Source: Rhodospirillales bacterium
GTDB lineage: Bacteria > Pseudomonadota > Alphaproteobacteria > BOG-932 > Roseiterribacteraceae
NCBI GenBank assembly: GCA_028291345.1
Contig: JAQGIF010000175.1
Location: 1 to 36,275, forward strand
Direction: 5' to 3'
DNA length: 36,275 nucleotides
The position numbers were made by a program, and so were the translations under genes. Shown here piece after piece: positions 1 to 6,541 of this stretch (its first letter is position 1; every line of letters begins with the position of its first letter). Under the pieces are notes generated by a model. It was not told the origin of the DNA. It was given only the letters and a program-made list of their open reading frames with translations, and searched no databases.

Positions 1-65
1 ACTCTCAAGCCGCGGGCGGCATAACGCGTTCGGCGGGGAGCACCGGCATGTTGGCGGAACTCCAC

Positions 66-285
66 ATGTCTCGTTTCGTCGTGAATGAGGGGCCGGATTT
101 CATCCGGCCCCTCAGCTGCGGCGAGCATTTCTTCCACCTTTATGCACAGGTGCGCGGAGATCGAGGGGGCGATGGAGTTCGACGCGCTCCGATCGGCGCT
201 GAACCAGGTTCGCGAATGGCATCCTGCATTGAAGGCCCGCATCGCGCCGATGGAGGGCGAGCGGTCGTCGTCGAAAACGAGATGA
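66..285 (+). pseudogene. Remnant of a condensation/PapA-type acyltransferase N-terminus
   Basis: Two adjacent forward frames together read like the start of a condensation-superfamily protein (NRPS condensation, wax-ester or PapA-type acyltransferases). The first frame, from ATG 66, gives RPLSCGEHFFHLYAQV. After about position 152 the reading continues one frame over with CAEIEGAMEFDALRSALNQV and HPALKARI, resembling the beta-strand and helix that open these proteins. A frameshift, probably with a small deletion, separates the halves. The frame closes at 285, so only about 70 of the usual 400 or more residues remain, and the HHxxxD active-site motif is absent. Family assignment is by eye on a short stretch. 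The real start may lie elsewhere because a strong hairpin sits at 86-114. Confidence 0.42.
86..114. repeat. 13-bp perfect inverted repeat (hairpin)
   Basis: Arms 86-98 and 102-114 are perfectly complementary around a 3-base TTC loop and are very GC-rich (core GGGGCCGGAT / ATCCGGCCCC). No T-run follows on either strand, so it is not a classical rho-independent terminator, but such stems often end alphaproteobacterial transcripts. It overlaps the reading frame of the decayed acyltransferase. Confidence 0.5.
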
Positions 286-539
286 TTGAGATGGAGCACT
301 TGACGCGGTGGAAAAAGCTCTGTGTCGGCTGGTAAGAACAACGCGTGCGCCAAGCACCAGCGGTCTACGGGAGCCCGATTGGTTGGATAGGCGTCGCTCT
401 TCGGAGTGGCAGTCTTCGGGCGAGAGATCATCGGGCGTTCTCATAATTTAGGGCCCGAGATATATAAAGAATCGCTAGAGGAAGTCATTGAACCATACCA
501 TATGTAGATTTATTATTGCATAAATTGCCCCATTGGTGG

Positions 540-696
540 GAGCGCAATCCGTCCTGTCCGAGTCGTGAGGGCTTCCGTTCGGAGCGATAATCTGATTCAT
601 CATGTGTGCTGGATGAGGCCAGCATGCATGGCGAAATCCTTGTCGGAGGATTTGCGGGCGCGGGTGATTGCTGCGGTGGATAATGGGTTATCGCGG
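540..696 (+). mobile_element. IS630-family element, 5' remnant of the transposase
   Basis: The ATG at 628 opens a frame reading MAKSLSEDLRARVIAAVDNG then LSR. This matches the first helix-turn-helix of IS630-type transposases, which typically begin with SLSxDLRxRVxAAxxxGLSRR. Similarity stops after about 23 codons, near 696, and the frame runs into the neighbouring kinase remnant until TGA at 712-714. The DDE catalytic domain is missing. The left edge near 540 is a guess from where the AT-rich sequence ends; I could not identify terminal inverted repeats. This is a dead fragment. Confidence 0.5.
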
Positions 697-1095
697 CCTG
701 CACCAGATTGTTGAAATCATGAGCAATGCCACCCGACAATTGGCTCGCCGCTTCCATGCGCTGGACTCAGCGCCAGCTGGTCTTCCGCGCGGCGGCGCTC
801 CTCGATCTCGCTCGATAGCCTCTCATCGGCTCCGACAAGATTTGTAGTGCGTTCGGCGACGCGCTGTTCAAAGGGGGGGGCACCGTAAAGCCGCGGGTTG
901 ACCTACCGCCCGCCGGAGAGCCTCGGCGACCAGGTCGGCCTCCGCCAGCCCGGTCGGGCCGCTGGGGGCGAACTCCGCTCGTCCGAGCGCGTCGGCCCGG
1001 TCGACGAGCCCTTCGATCGGGCGAGCGGTGCCGTCAGCGATCCGGCGGGCCATCAACGCGCCGAACCCGATAAGCGTGATTCTCAACGCGGGAAG
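695..1095 (-). pseudogene. Sensor histidine kinase remnant (HAMP, coiled coil, H-box), frameshifted and truncated
   Basis: Read leftward, three frame segments line up as one hybrid histidine kinase. First comes a membrane exit and HAMP-like stretch (ARRIADGTARPIEGLVDRAD, then LGRAEFAPSG and LAEADLVAEALRRA). Next is a linker coiled coil (FEQRVAERTTNL, EIEERRRAEDQL). Last is the phospho-acceptor H-box (MEAASQLSGGIAHDFNNLVQ). The frame changes once at a run of eight G at 873-880 and again just before the H-box codon ATG at 749-751, where one extra C fits. Similarity ends at about 695 against the IS630 remnant. The sensor domain and the ATP-binding domain are both missing, so it cannot work as a kinase. 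Confidence 0.62.
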
Positions 1096-1155
1096 ATTCC
1101 TTGCGCGGGAATGAATCGCCCGACTCGTTACAAACCAAACCGGTCGGAGGAACTC

Positions 1156-1353
1156 ATGGACCCGCACAATAGAGATCGCCAGCCCGAGGAGATATCGAAT
1201 CGCGGCAAAGTGATCGGCTTGGCCGTCGCGGCCGCGCTGATCGGCTTGGGCTGGCTGCTGATCCAGTCTCTAGGCGGGGCGGCGCAGACCCAGGATTGCG
1301 TGATGTCCGGTCGCACGAACTGCGCGCCGATCGAGACGCCCGGCAACCCGTGA
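1156..1353 (+). CDS. Small single-span membrane protein with a C-terminal cysteine pair
   Basis: A 65-residue protein with a good ribosome-binding site (GGAGG at 1146-1150, five bases before the ATG). A charged, Arg/Asp-rich N-terminus is followed by one hydrophobic span (about residues 16-36, IGLAVAAALIGLGWLLIQSL) and a short polar tail ending QDCVMSGRTNCAPIETPGNP. The CVMSGRTNC pattern recurs in small uncharacterised alphaproteobacterial membrane proteins as I remember them, which supports a real gene. The charge pattern suggests N-in, C-out, placing both cysteines in the periplasm where they could form a disulfide. The function is unknown. It is the only intact gene between the decayed stretch and the tRNA-flanked island. 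Confidence 0.72.
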   Translation: MDPHNRDRQPEEISNRGKVIGLAVAAALIGLGWLLIQSLGGAAQTQDCVMSGRTNCAPIETPGNP

Positions 1354-1396
1354 TGAAACCGACGAATTCACCGCCTGAAAGATAGGCAATGGCAGA

Positions 1397-1418
1397 TTGG
1401 TCGGAGTGAGAGGATTCG
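1397..1418. repeat. Distal att-like copy of the tRNA-Pro 3' end
   Basis: This 22-base stretch begins TTGGTCGGAGTGAG and ends AGGATTCG. It is identical to 3793-3814, which contains the complement of the encoded CCA, the acceptor stem and part of the T-arm of tRNA-Pro. Identity stops abruptly on both sides. The rest of the tRNA is not present here. Confidence 0.7.
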
Positions 1419-1456
1419 CTGCGGGTTCGCTTGGCCAGGCGCTTAATTTGGCGTTC

Positions 1457-1726
1457 TTAATGTCGATGTGCCATCGCTCCGTCCGGCGCAGCCAGATTTT
1501 GGACAAGGCGCCCCTCGACAAGCTCCATCTGGATTGATTCGACATGGCGATCTTTGGCGATCTTTACCCAAAATTTGCGATGCCCCCCGCCTGCTGGCAC
1601 GATCTCTCGTACGGAAACATGGCGTCCACCGAGATTCATTGAGAGCGAGGCTTCCGCGCTCACGGTTGGAAAACGAATCCGAAATAGCTTTATCGCTTCT
1701 GTGGCAGTTTCAACGGGTGTGTTCAT
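1457..1726 (-). CDS. Small hypothetical protein
   Basis: An 89-residue protein read leftward from ATG 1726. The start is chosen because GAGGAAGGG lies about seven bases upstream; an ATG six codons earlier (1744) has no such site. The sequence is soluble and mixed alpha/beta in character (ETATEAIKLFRIRFP, then SVREIVPAGGGHRKFWVKIA), without signal peptide or membrane span. I do not recognise a family. It lies inside the tRNA-Pro-flanked segment, next to the distal repeat and downstream of the MBL-fold gene on the same strand, separated from it by about 295 bases without a gene. Confidence 0.5.
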   Translation of the reverse strand: MNTPVETATEAIKLFRIRFPTVSAEASLSMNLGGRHVSVREIVPAGGGHRKFWVKIAKDRHVESIQMELVEGRLVQNLAAPDGAMAHRH

Positions 1727-2021
1727 CGATTCGCCCTTCCTCATACTGTGCGAAGCGGATCACGAGCCCTCTGGTTCCCGGCTTATGGTCACTTAACTTC
1801 CGAAGATCGTGCCGACGAATTTTTCCGCGCTTGCCGCAATACGCCTCCGAGCGACGGTTCATCATCGCTGCGCTTGACCGGTCGCTACGGCTGCGGTTTG
1901 AAGCCATCCTTCGTCGGTCAGGAGGGCGAAGTGCGAGGAGATCAGTCGTTCCTTTAGGTCAGCCTGGCAGCTAATGACATTCCTTTAGTTCGACATTCAT
2001 TTGATCGTCGGGGGAATCTCC
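1727..2021. other. Non-coding stretch inside the putative island
   Basis: About 295 bases between two leftward genes. Open frames exist on both strands, but none has a convincing start, codon pattern or recognisable protein. No clear hairpin with a T-run was found. Confidence 0.4.
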
Positions 2022-3209
2022 TTACGCACTAAAGATGAAGCGGGTACCGGTGTAGGAGCGTACGAGCCTGCCTGGCATCTCAACCATGGCTAGGTCGGAG
2101 AACACGTCGCCCGTGCAATGCATGGGGATGATGTAATCCGGGTCGATTTCCTTAAGCGCGGCAACGGTTTCCCGGACATAATCGGGCTTTTGGGGCGCTA
2201 AGTGGAAGCCACCCAGTACGGCATGCACCTTGTGTTCGCCCGACGCGGCCTGGGCGCGTTTCACGATATTAACGACGCCCCGGTGGCTGCACGAGGTAAG
2301 GATGACGAGGCCTCTGCCCTTGAGATTGTAGACCGTGGCGATTTCGTGGCGGAACTGGTCGGGAATGATGGTTTGCGTCCGCTCATCCTCGGGCAGTTTG
2401 TCGGCGTAGCAGCCGATTCCGTCCTTCACGCCGATGGTCATGACCGAGGGCGCCAGTACCTTCTCGAAACTACTGAGCTCGATCTGGCCGGTTGTGAAAG
2501 CATGGCCAGCGATCACCGACGGTCCTTCGGCATAAGTCACCGCCAGATCGGCTTCCTCCAAAGCCTTGCGGTCGAGCGCCCCGAAATTCCCCTTGGTCGG
2601 CGGCGCCTTCCATTCGCGCGAACAGAAACACTCTTCGCCACCAAGATGGAGCGGCAGCTTGGCCTTAAGCCTGCCTTTGTTGTGTTCGAGGAGGCCGACC
2701 AGCCCGCCGAAATGGTCGTAATGGCCGTGGCTCAGGACCAGCGCGTTGAGTGCAGCCGGGTCGATTTTGAGAATCTCGAGATTGTTGTTGAGGGTCTCGG
2801 ATGTAAAGCCGAAGTCGATGAGCACGCGCCTCGTTTCGGAGCCGCTCTGCGATTCCGCATGAAGCGCCAGGCCAAACTCGCTGAGTAACGCCTTTCTCGG
2901 CGGCAAGTCGCTCAGCGCAAAGCCGAAGCGCTGGATCTCGAGATTGCCCATGGTCGAGTTGGGCGCAACGGCGAGCTGATAGCTGTCGGTGACCACCGTC
3001 ACCGTTAGTTTATCAATGGTCGGTACTGCGCCGGGAAGAAGTGCCGCGGCCCGCGTCGGTCGCGATCCGACCAGAAGCGATGAGACGAGTGTCGCGAATG
3101 CCGCAGCGCCGCCACCGCAGAGAACGTCCCGCCGCTTAACCATGTCGTCATCTTCGCTACGTTGCTCTACCTCAATGGCCGCTGCTGGATCCAGTTGTGG
3201 ATTGATCAT
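2022..3209 (-). CDS. Tat-exported metallo-beta-lactamase-fold hydrolase
   Basis: A 395-residue protein with a twin-arginine signal (KRRDVLCGGGAAAFATLVSS, residues 25-44) ending near PTRAAA, so it is probably exported folded to the periplasm. The MBL-fold metal site is clear: HGHYDHFGG at residues 161-169, then SCSHRG, GGFHL and PMHCTG, which supply further ligands. The long N-terminal part before HxHxDH and the SCSHRG/GGFHL motifs resemble the COG1237 branch (annotated as related to dihydropteroate-type synthases), whose substrates are mostly unknown. The start at ATG 3209 is preferred over an upstream one because GGAGG lies five bases before it. The gene is inside the tRNA-flanked segment and appears monocistronic. 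Confidence 0.85.
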   Translation of the reverse strand: MINPQLDPAAAIEVEQRSEDDDMVKRRDVLCGGGAAAFATLVSSLLVGSRPTRAAALLPGAVPTIDKLTVTVVTDSYQLAVAPNSTMGNLEIQRFGFALSDLPPRKALLSEFGLALHAESQSGSETRRVLIDFGFTSETLNNNLEILKIDPAALNALVLSHGHYDHFGGLVGLLEHNKGRLKAKLPLHLGGEECFCSREWKAPPTKGNFGALDRKALEEADLAVTYAEGPSVIAGHAFTTGQIELSSFEKVLAPSVMTIGVKDGIGCYADKLPEDERTQTIIPDQFRHEIATVYNLKGRGLVILTSCSHRGVVNIVKRAQAASGEHKVHAVLGGFHLAPQKPDYVRETVAALKEIDPDYIIPMHCTGDVFSDLAMVEMPGRLVRSYTGTRFIFSA

Positions 3210-3413
3210 TGCGGCCTCCGGCGATGTGCACTCAGCGCGATAGCTCTGCCAGTATGAAGCTCCAACGGCGTGAAAGCTCCGTGGTTCCAATCACCGCCGA
3301 TCGACGGACGCCGACGTGATGCGTCGGCCTAAAACTTTCCCCTTGGGCTCTAACTCGAGTATGTCGAACGAGTTCGGATCATCCACGCCAATGGCATCGC
3401 GGCAGGTTTTTAA

Positions 3414-3554
3414 ATGAACTACGTTTGGAGCGTTTTGCGGGAGCGTGCAGTCTACATCTCGTTTGCCGGCGACGCCTTCCACTTCGACGTCTCGTGGCTG
3501 GGTATAGTTCTGATCGTTGCCGCGATGATCCTTTGGCGGCGACTCCGGAGATAA
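3414..3554 (+). CDS. Very small single-span membrane protein candidate
   Basis: A 46-residue ORF from ATG 3414. It has an aromatic and charged N-terminal half (MNYVWSVLRERAVYISFAG) and one C-terminal transmembrane span (WLGIVLIVAAMIL), closed by a basic WRRLRR tail that would anchor it with the C-terminus inside. A weak ribosome-binding site (GCAGG) lies seven bases upstream. The orderly amphipathic-then-hydrophobic layout argues for a real gene, and the next small ORF is in the same frame 57 bases downstream. It overlaps, on the opposite strand, a 63-codon GTG-start frame that I consider less likely. Confidence 0.4.
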   Translation: MNYVWSVLRERAVYISFAGDAFHFDVSWLGIVLIVAAMILWRRLRR

Positions 3555-3611
3555 TCCGAGTCGGCATTTGATCGAGCGCAGAATGATCCGGGAGACATAG
3601 GGACAGCAGTA

Positions 3612-3725
3612 ATGCTATTGGCACAAATGGCACTAACGGCAACCGACAAGGCCGCTTTCGATCGCCAAATAAAGGATGAGCCCGTACCAGCTACCGCAAT
3701 GGTCGTTGCCGCTTGGCACCCTTAG
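3612..3725 (+). CDS. Very small ORF ending in a terminator
   Basis: A 37-residue ORF (begins MLLAQMALTATDKAAFDRQI, ends VVAAWHP) with AGGGA eight bases before the ATG. Its TAG stop lies at the loop of a rho-independent terminator at 3716-3736, as is common for last genes of transcripts. It shares the reading frame of the preceding membrane ORF, and codons between the two are open after that stop, so both could be pieces of one former gene broken by a TAA at 3552-3554. Function unknown. Confidence 0.35.
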   Translation: MLLAQMALTATDKAAFDRQIKDEPVPATAMVVAAWHP

Positions 3726-3736
3726 GGTGCTTTTTT
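3716..3736 (+). terminator. Rho-independent terminator
   Basis: A 6-bp GC-rich stem (GCACCC 3716-3721, GGGTGC 3725-3730) with a TTA loop is followed directly by six T on the plus strand. It ends a rightward transcript, most likely the two small ORFs at 3414 and 3612, and faces the leftward tRNA-Pro gene. Confidence 0.7.
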
Positions 3737-3765
3737 ACTTTACTGGGCGCCAAATACAACGACCT

Positions 3766-3794
3766 AACATATTAATCTGTTGAGATAATATGTT
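3766..3794. repeat. 9-bp AT-rich inverted repeat next to the tRNA 3' end
   Basis: AACATATTA (3766-3774) and TAATATGTT (3786-3794) are perfect inverted copies separated by 11 bases. The right arm touches the tRNA-Pro 3' end and the att-like repeat. It could be a recombinase arm or core site, an operator, or a weak leftward processing or termination hairpin for the tRNA. The symmetry is seen; the role is not known. Confidence 0.5.
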
Positions 3795-3814
3795 GGTCGG
3801 AGTGAGAGGATTCG
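3793..3814. repeat. Proximal att-like repeat within tRNA-Pro
   Basis: The 22 bases are identical to 1397-1418. They cover the CCA end, acceptor strand and part of the T-arm of tRNA-Pro on the minus strand. Because this copy lies in an intact tRNA, the gene would have been reconstituted by insertion, as is usual for tRNA-targeted elements. Confidence 0.7.
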
Positions 3815-3870
3815 AACCTCCGGCCTCTACGTCCCGAACGTAGCGCTCTACCAGGCTGAGCTACACTCCG
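3794..3870 (-). tRNA. tRNA-Pro (anticodon CGG)
   Basis: The minus strand folds as a full 77-base cloverleaf with an encoded CCA. The acceptor strands are CGGAGTG and CACTCCG. The D-arm contains AGCTCAGCCTGGTAGAGC. The anticodon stem CTACG/CGTAG encloses the loop TTCGGGA, giving anticodon CGG, which reads CCG proline codons. The T-arm is GGAGG TTCGAAT CCTCT. It lies downstream of the polyprenyl synthase on the same strand, and its 3' end forms one side of the repeat pair described at 1397. Confidence 0.95.
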
Positions 3871-3951
3871 ATAACCGCTCTTGCGCGGCAGGGGGCGACA
3901 TGTAGCGCAGACATTGTCCCGCCGCAAGCGCACCAGGGAGATCCTCGATTT

Positions 3952-5001
3952 TTAAAATTCCCGCTCGATGCAGAATTCGACAAGCGAAGCCAGAACGCCG
4001 CGCATCGGACGCGCCGACAAAGTCATCAGTGCATCGATGGCCAGGACGCCAAGTTTGCGTGCGAGCCCGATCGAGTCGGCAAAGCCGTTATGCCGCTGGA
4101 TCAGCGTGATGGCTTGGTCTAGGTCGCCCTCGCGATGCTCCATGTCCTCGAGCGTCCGCCGCCAGAATGCCCGCTCGACATCGTTGCCCCGATCGATGGC
4201 ATAAACGACCGGAAGGGTCATCTTTCCCTCGCGGAAATCGTCACCGATCGTCTTGCCGAGCAGCGCCTCGTGCGCCGAATAGTCGAGCACGTCGTCCACG
4301 ATCTGGAAGGCGATGCCGAAATTGAGACCGAACTGGTGCAGCGCATCGGCATCTGCCGAGGGACGATTCGCGACGATCGCGCCGATTTCACATGCTGCCG
4401 CGAACAAGGCCGCCGTCTTGGCCGAGGCGACTGCGAGATATTCCGTTTCCGATGTGCCGAGATTGTTGGTGGTGGCGAGTTGAAGCACCTCGCCCTCGGC
4501 AATGACGGCCGAGGCGCGGGACAGGATGCGCAGCACGTCCAGCGATCCGTCCTCGACCATCAGTTCGAAGGACCGGCTAAACAGGAAATCGCCGACCAGC
4601 ACGCTGGCCTGGTTGCCGAACAATGTGTTGGCCGAGGACTGGCCGCGCCGCCGCTCGCTCTCATCCACGACATCATCGTGAAGCAGGGTCGCGGTGTGGA
4701 TGAACTCGACCGCGGCGGCCAGCTTATGGTGGCGGCTGCCGGAATAGCCGCACAGTTCCGCCGCCGCCAAGGTCAGCAACGGCCGCAGCCGCTTGCCGCC
4801 CGCGGCTACGATATAACCGGCCAGCTGGGGAATGAGCGCGACCGGAGACTGCATGCGGTCGACGATGATCCGGTTGACGGATTGCATGTCGCCGGCCAAG
4901 AGGCTGCTTAGCCGGTCGAGCGCCGCGACCCCGCGGTCCCGCTCGGTGGGGTCGGAATCGGCGCCGCCGCGTCCGAGGCGACGTTCGGCCGCCGCGATCA
5001 C
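3952..5001 (-). CDS. ispB: Long-chain polyprenyl diphosphate synthase
   Basis: A 349-residue trans-isoprenyl diphosphate synthase that condenses isopentenyl diphosphate onto an allylic primer to make the C40-C50 side chain of ubiquinone. GGKRLRPLL (residues 68-76) is the substrate-binding start. The first aspartate-rich motif is LLHDDVVDESERRRG (DDxxD at 109-113) and the second is FQIVDDVLDY. A GKT motif follows in the second half, as usual. The start codon is GTG at 5001 with AGGA upstream; no in-frame ATG precedes it. Chain length cannot be read directly: octa- or decaprenyl is likely by family. It is divergent from the DUF2007 gene, with 218 bases between them holding both promoters. Confidence 0.93.
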   Translation of the reverse strand: MIAAAERRLGRGGADSDPTERDRGVAALDRLSSLLAGDMQSVNRIIVDRMQSPVALIPQLAGYIVAAGGKRLRPLLTLAAAELCGYSGSRHHKLAAAVEFIHTATLLHDDVVDESERRRGQSSANTLFGNQASVLVGDFLFSRSFELMVEDGSLDVLRILSRASAVIAEGEVLQLATTNNLGTSETEYLAVASAKTAALFAAACEIGAIVANRPSADADALHQFGLNFGIAFQIVDDVLDYSAHEALLGKTIGDDFREGKMTLPVVYAIDRGNDVERAFWRRTLEDMEHREGDLDQAITLIQRHNGFADSIGLARKLGVLAIDALMTLSARPMRGVLASLVEFCIEREF

Positions 5002-5219
5002 GGCCCGATCCTGCGTGCTAGGGAAAAAAGCGTCAGCCCAGTCATAAGATTAAAATCCACTGGTCACAGCCGGAGTGACTGATCGAAGGACCAAAAGGCA
5101 ATCGGCAGCCAGCTTTACCTCGATCGATGTGAATGAGAACATAGAGACGCCGCCCTTCCGGTCAAGATTTGCGTGATCGGCGTTGTTCCATCGGCATTCT
5201 TCGAACATCATGCAGGTTG

Positions 5220-5432
5220 ATGAAAGAGCTGATCCGCACTAACGACATCGTATTCATTTCCTGGCTGCAGGCCACCTTGGCTGGGGACGGAATCGAGGCG
5301 GTCGTTTTCGATCAATATGTCAGCGCAATCGAGGGTCAGGCCGGGCCGGTGCAGCGCCGCGTCATGGTTCTCGACGAGGATTTCGCGCGCGCGCAATGGC
5401 TTTTGAACAGCGAACGGCCGCCGCTCACATGA
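5220..5432 (+). CDS. DUF2007 small signal-transduction-like protein
   Basis: A 70-residue protein starting MKELIRTNDIVFISWLQATL, with the core GIEAVVFDQYVSAIEG and the end VMVLDEDFARAQWLL. This is the DUF2007 pattern, a ferredoxin-like/PII-like fold described as a putative prokaryotic signal-transducing domain. ATG 5220 is chosen over an upstream start at 5169 because the family begins with this MxELIRTND stretch; a weak AGG site precedes it. It abuts the downstream methyltransferase gene, so the two are likely one transcript. The biochemical role of the family is not established. Confidence 0.85.
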   Translation: MKELIRTNDIVFISWLQATLAGDGIEAVVFDQYVSAIEGQAGPVQRRVMVLDEDFARAQWLLNSERPPLT

Positions 5433-5451
5433 CGAAAAGGGGAACCGCCCG

Positions 5452-6195
5452 ATAGTCACCGACGATCATCTGCTCGGCGGCCGTGTCCGCCTGACACAGC
5501 CGGTGCAAGGCTATCGTGTCGCGATCGATCCCGTCCTGTTGGCCGCGTCGATCGTCGTCGGCCCGGATGAGCAGGTTCTCGATGCTGGCTGCGGCACCGG
5601 CGCTGCGGCGCTATGCCTCGCGGCGCGTGTCGTAAATTGCGCCCTGACCGGCGTCGAGCTGGATGCGGAACTGGCGGCACTCGCCCGGTCCAATGTGGCG
5701 GCGAACGGCATGGGCGGCCGAATTGTCATTGCCGAAAATTCCTTCGATGGCTACGCGAACGCAAATCCGGCCGCGTTCGATCAGGTTATGAGCAATCCGC
5801 CCTTTTACGCCGGTGAGCGCCATACGCGCTCGCCGAGCGAGACCAAGGCGGCGGCGCATGGCGAGCGCGCGATGAACCTCCCAGACTGGATCAAGGCCGC
5901 CGCAACGGCGCTCAGGCCTAGTGGACGTCTGACCTTGATCCATCGCGCCGACCGGCTTGGCGATCTTTTGAGCGCGTTCGAAGGCCGGTTCGGCGCGGTG
6001 GTCATATTTCCGCTATGGCCGAAGCCGGGCATCGAGGCGAAGCGGATACTGGTGATCGCCATCAAGGGCCGGCGCACCCTGCCCCGGCTCTTGCCCGGGC
6101 TTGTGCTCCATCGGGCGGACGGCACCTATACGGCCCAAACCGAGGCGATTCTGCGCGATGCCGCTCCATTGGATTTCGGGGAAGGATCGGCATAA
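5452..6195 (+). CDS. TrmN6-like tRNA1(Val) adenine-N6 methyltransferase
   Basis: An S-adenosylmethionine-dependent methyltransferase of the YfiC/TrmN6 family, which modifies A37 of tRNA1(Val). Motif I is LDAGCGTGAAALCLA and the catalytic (D/N)PPY-type motif is SNPPFY. A second domain typical of the family closes the protein (RPSGRLTLIHRADRL, PLWPKPGIEAKRILV). The conserved N-terminus VTDDHLLGGRVRLTQP begins at 5455, yet no ATG, GTG or TTG precedes it in frame. The best candidate is ATA at 5452, ten bases after AAAAGGGG. The first standard start, GTG 5503, would cut off the conserved opening. An ATG at 5429, overlapping the DUF2007 stop, is out of frame and stops after eight codons, so a start mutation or one-base indel is also possible. 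Confidence 0.8.
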   Translation: MVTDDHLLGGRVRLTQPVQGYRVAIDPVLLAASIVVGPDEQVLDAGCGTGAAALCLAARVVNCALTGVELDAELAALARSNVAANGMGGRIVIAENSFDGYANANPAAFDQVMSNPPFYAGERHTRSPSETKAAAHGERAMNLPDWIKAAATALRPSGRLTLIHRADRLGDLLSAFEGRFGAVVIFPLWPKPGIEAKRILVIAIKGRRTLPRLLPGLVLHRADGTYTAQTEAILRDAAPLDFGEGSA

Positions 6196-6204
6196 ACTGC
6201 CGTT

Positions 6205-6450
6205 ATGAAATTCCTCGTTTTCATCTCATTGCTCGTTTCAGGCTGGTACATCCTGCGCTGGCTCCAGCAATTCGAAAACGGTCGACGGCTGAATCGGGAG
6301 CGCGGCGCCGGGCGGCGAAACGGCACGCAGCCCCGCCGGATGATGCGCACGACCGATACGATTCTCTGCAAGCGCTGCGGCACCTATGTGCCGTCCGATT
6401 TCCCGACCGCCTGCGACCGAGGCGACTGCCCGTTTCCCGGCATCGGCTGA
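6205..6450 (+). CDS. Small membrane-anchored zinc-ribbon-like protein
   Basis: An 81-residue protein. An N-terminal hydrophobic span (FLVFISLLVSGWYIL) is followed by a basic linker and a C-terminal cysteine cluster: CKRC in ILCKRCGTYVPSD, then CDRGDC. This is the layout of PP0621-type proteins, with one membrane anchor and a treble-clef or ribbon-like CxxC...CxxxxC metal site facing the cytoplasm. It starts nine bases after the methyltransferase stop and probably shares its transcript. Biochemical role unknown. Confidence 0.72.
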   Translation: MKFLVFISLLVSGWYILRWLQQFENGRRLNRERGAGRRNGTQPRRMMRTTDTILCKRCGTYVPSDFPTACDRGDCPFPGIG

Positions 6451-6541
6451 TCGGCAGGCGGCGCGCCCGCTACGCTTGATCGTCGCGCGGCCCGTCGCGT
6501 AAGGTGCGCGGCTCTTTCACAGGATACGCAGCATAATATAA

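Larger units (their letters stand above)
1397..3814. mobile_element. Putative remnant of an integrative element at tRNA-Pro
   Basis: The interval is bounded by an exact 22-bp direct repeat of the tRNA-Pro(CGG) 3' end: 3793-3814 inside the gene and 1397-1418 at the far side, in the same orientation. Tyrosine-recombinase elements that use a tRNA 3' end as attB leave this geometry, with the cargo on the 3' side of the tRNA. The cargo is a small hypothetical gene, an exported MBL-fold hydrolase and two very short ORFs with a terminator. No integrase or excisionase gene is present, so it would be a deletion derivative or a non-autonomous element. The repeat is seen directly; the mobility is inferred. 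Confidence 0.55.

Noticed and set aside
898-1155. Upstream extension of the small membrane protein at 1156
   Set aside because: This part is antisense to the histidine-kinase remnant. GGAGG sits directly before ATG 1156.
3291-3482. 63-codon leftward GTG-start frame between the MBL gene and tRNA
   Set aside because: Plausible-looking C-terminus, but no ribosome-binding site or family, and it overlaps the more convincing small membrane ORF on the other strand.
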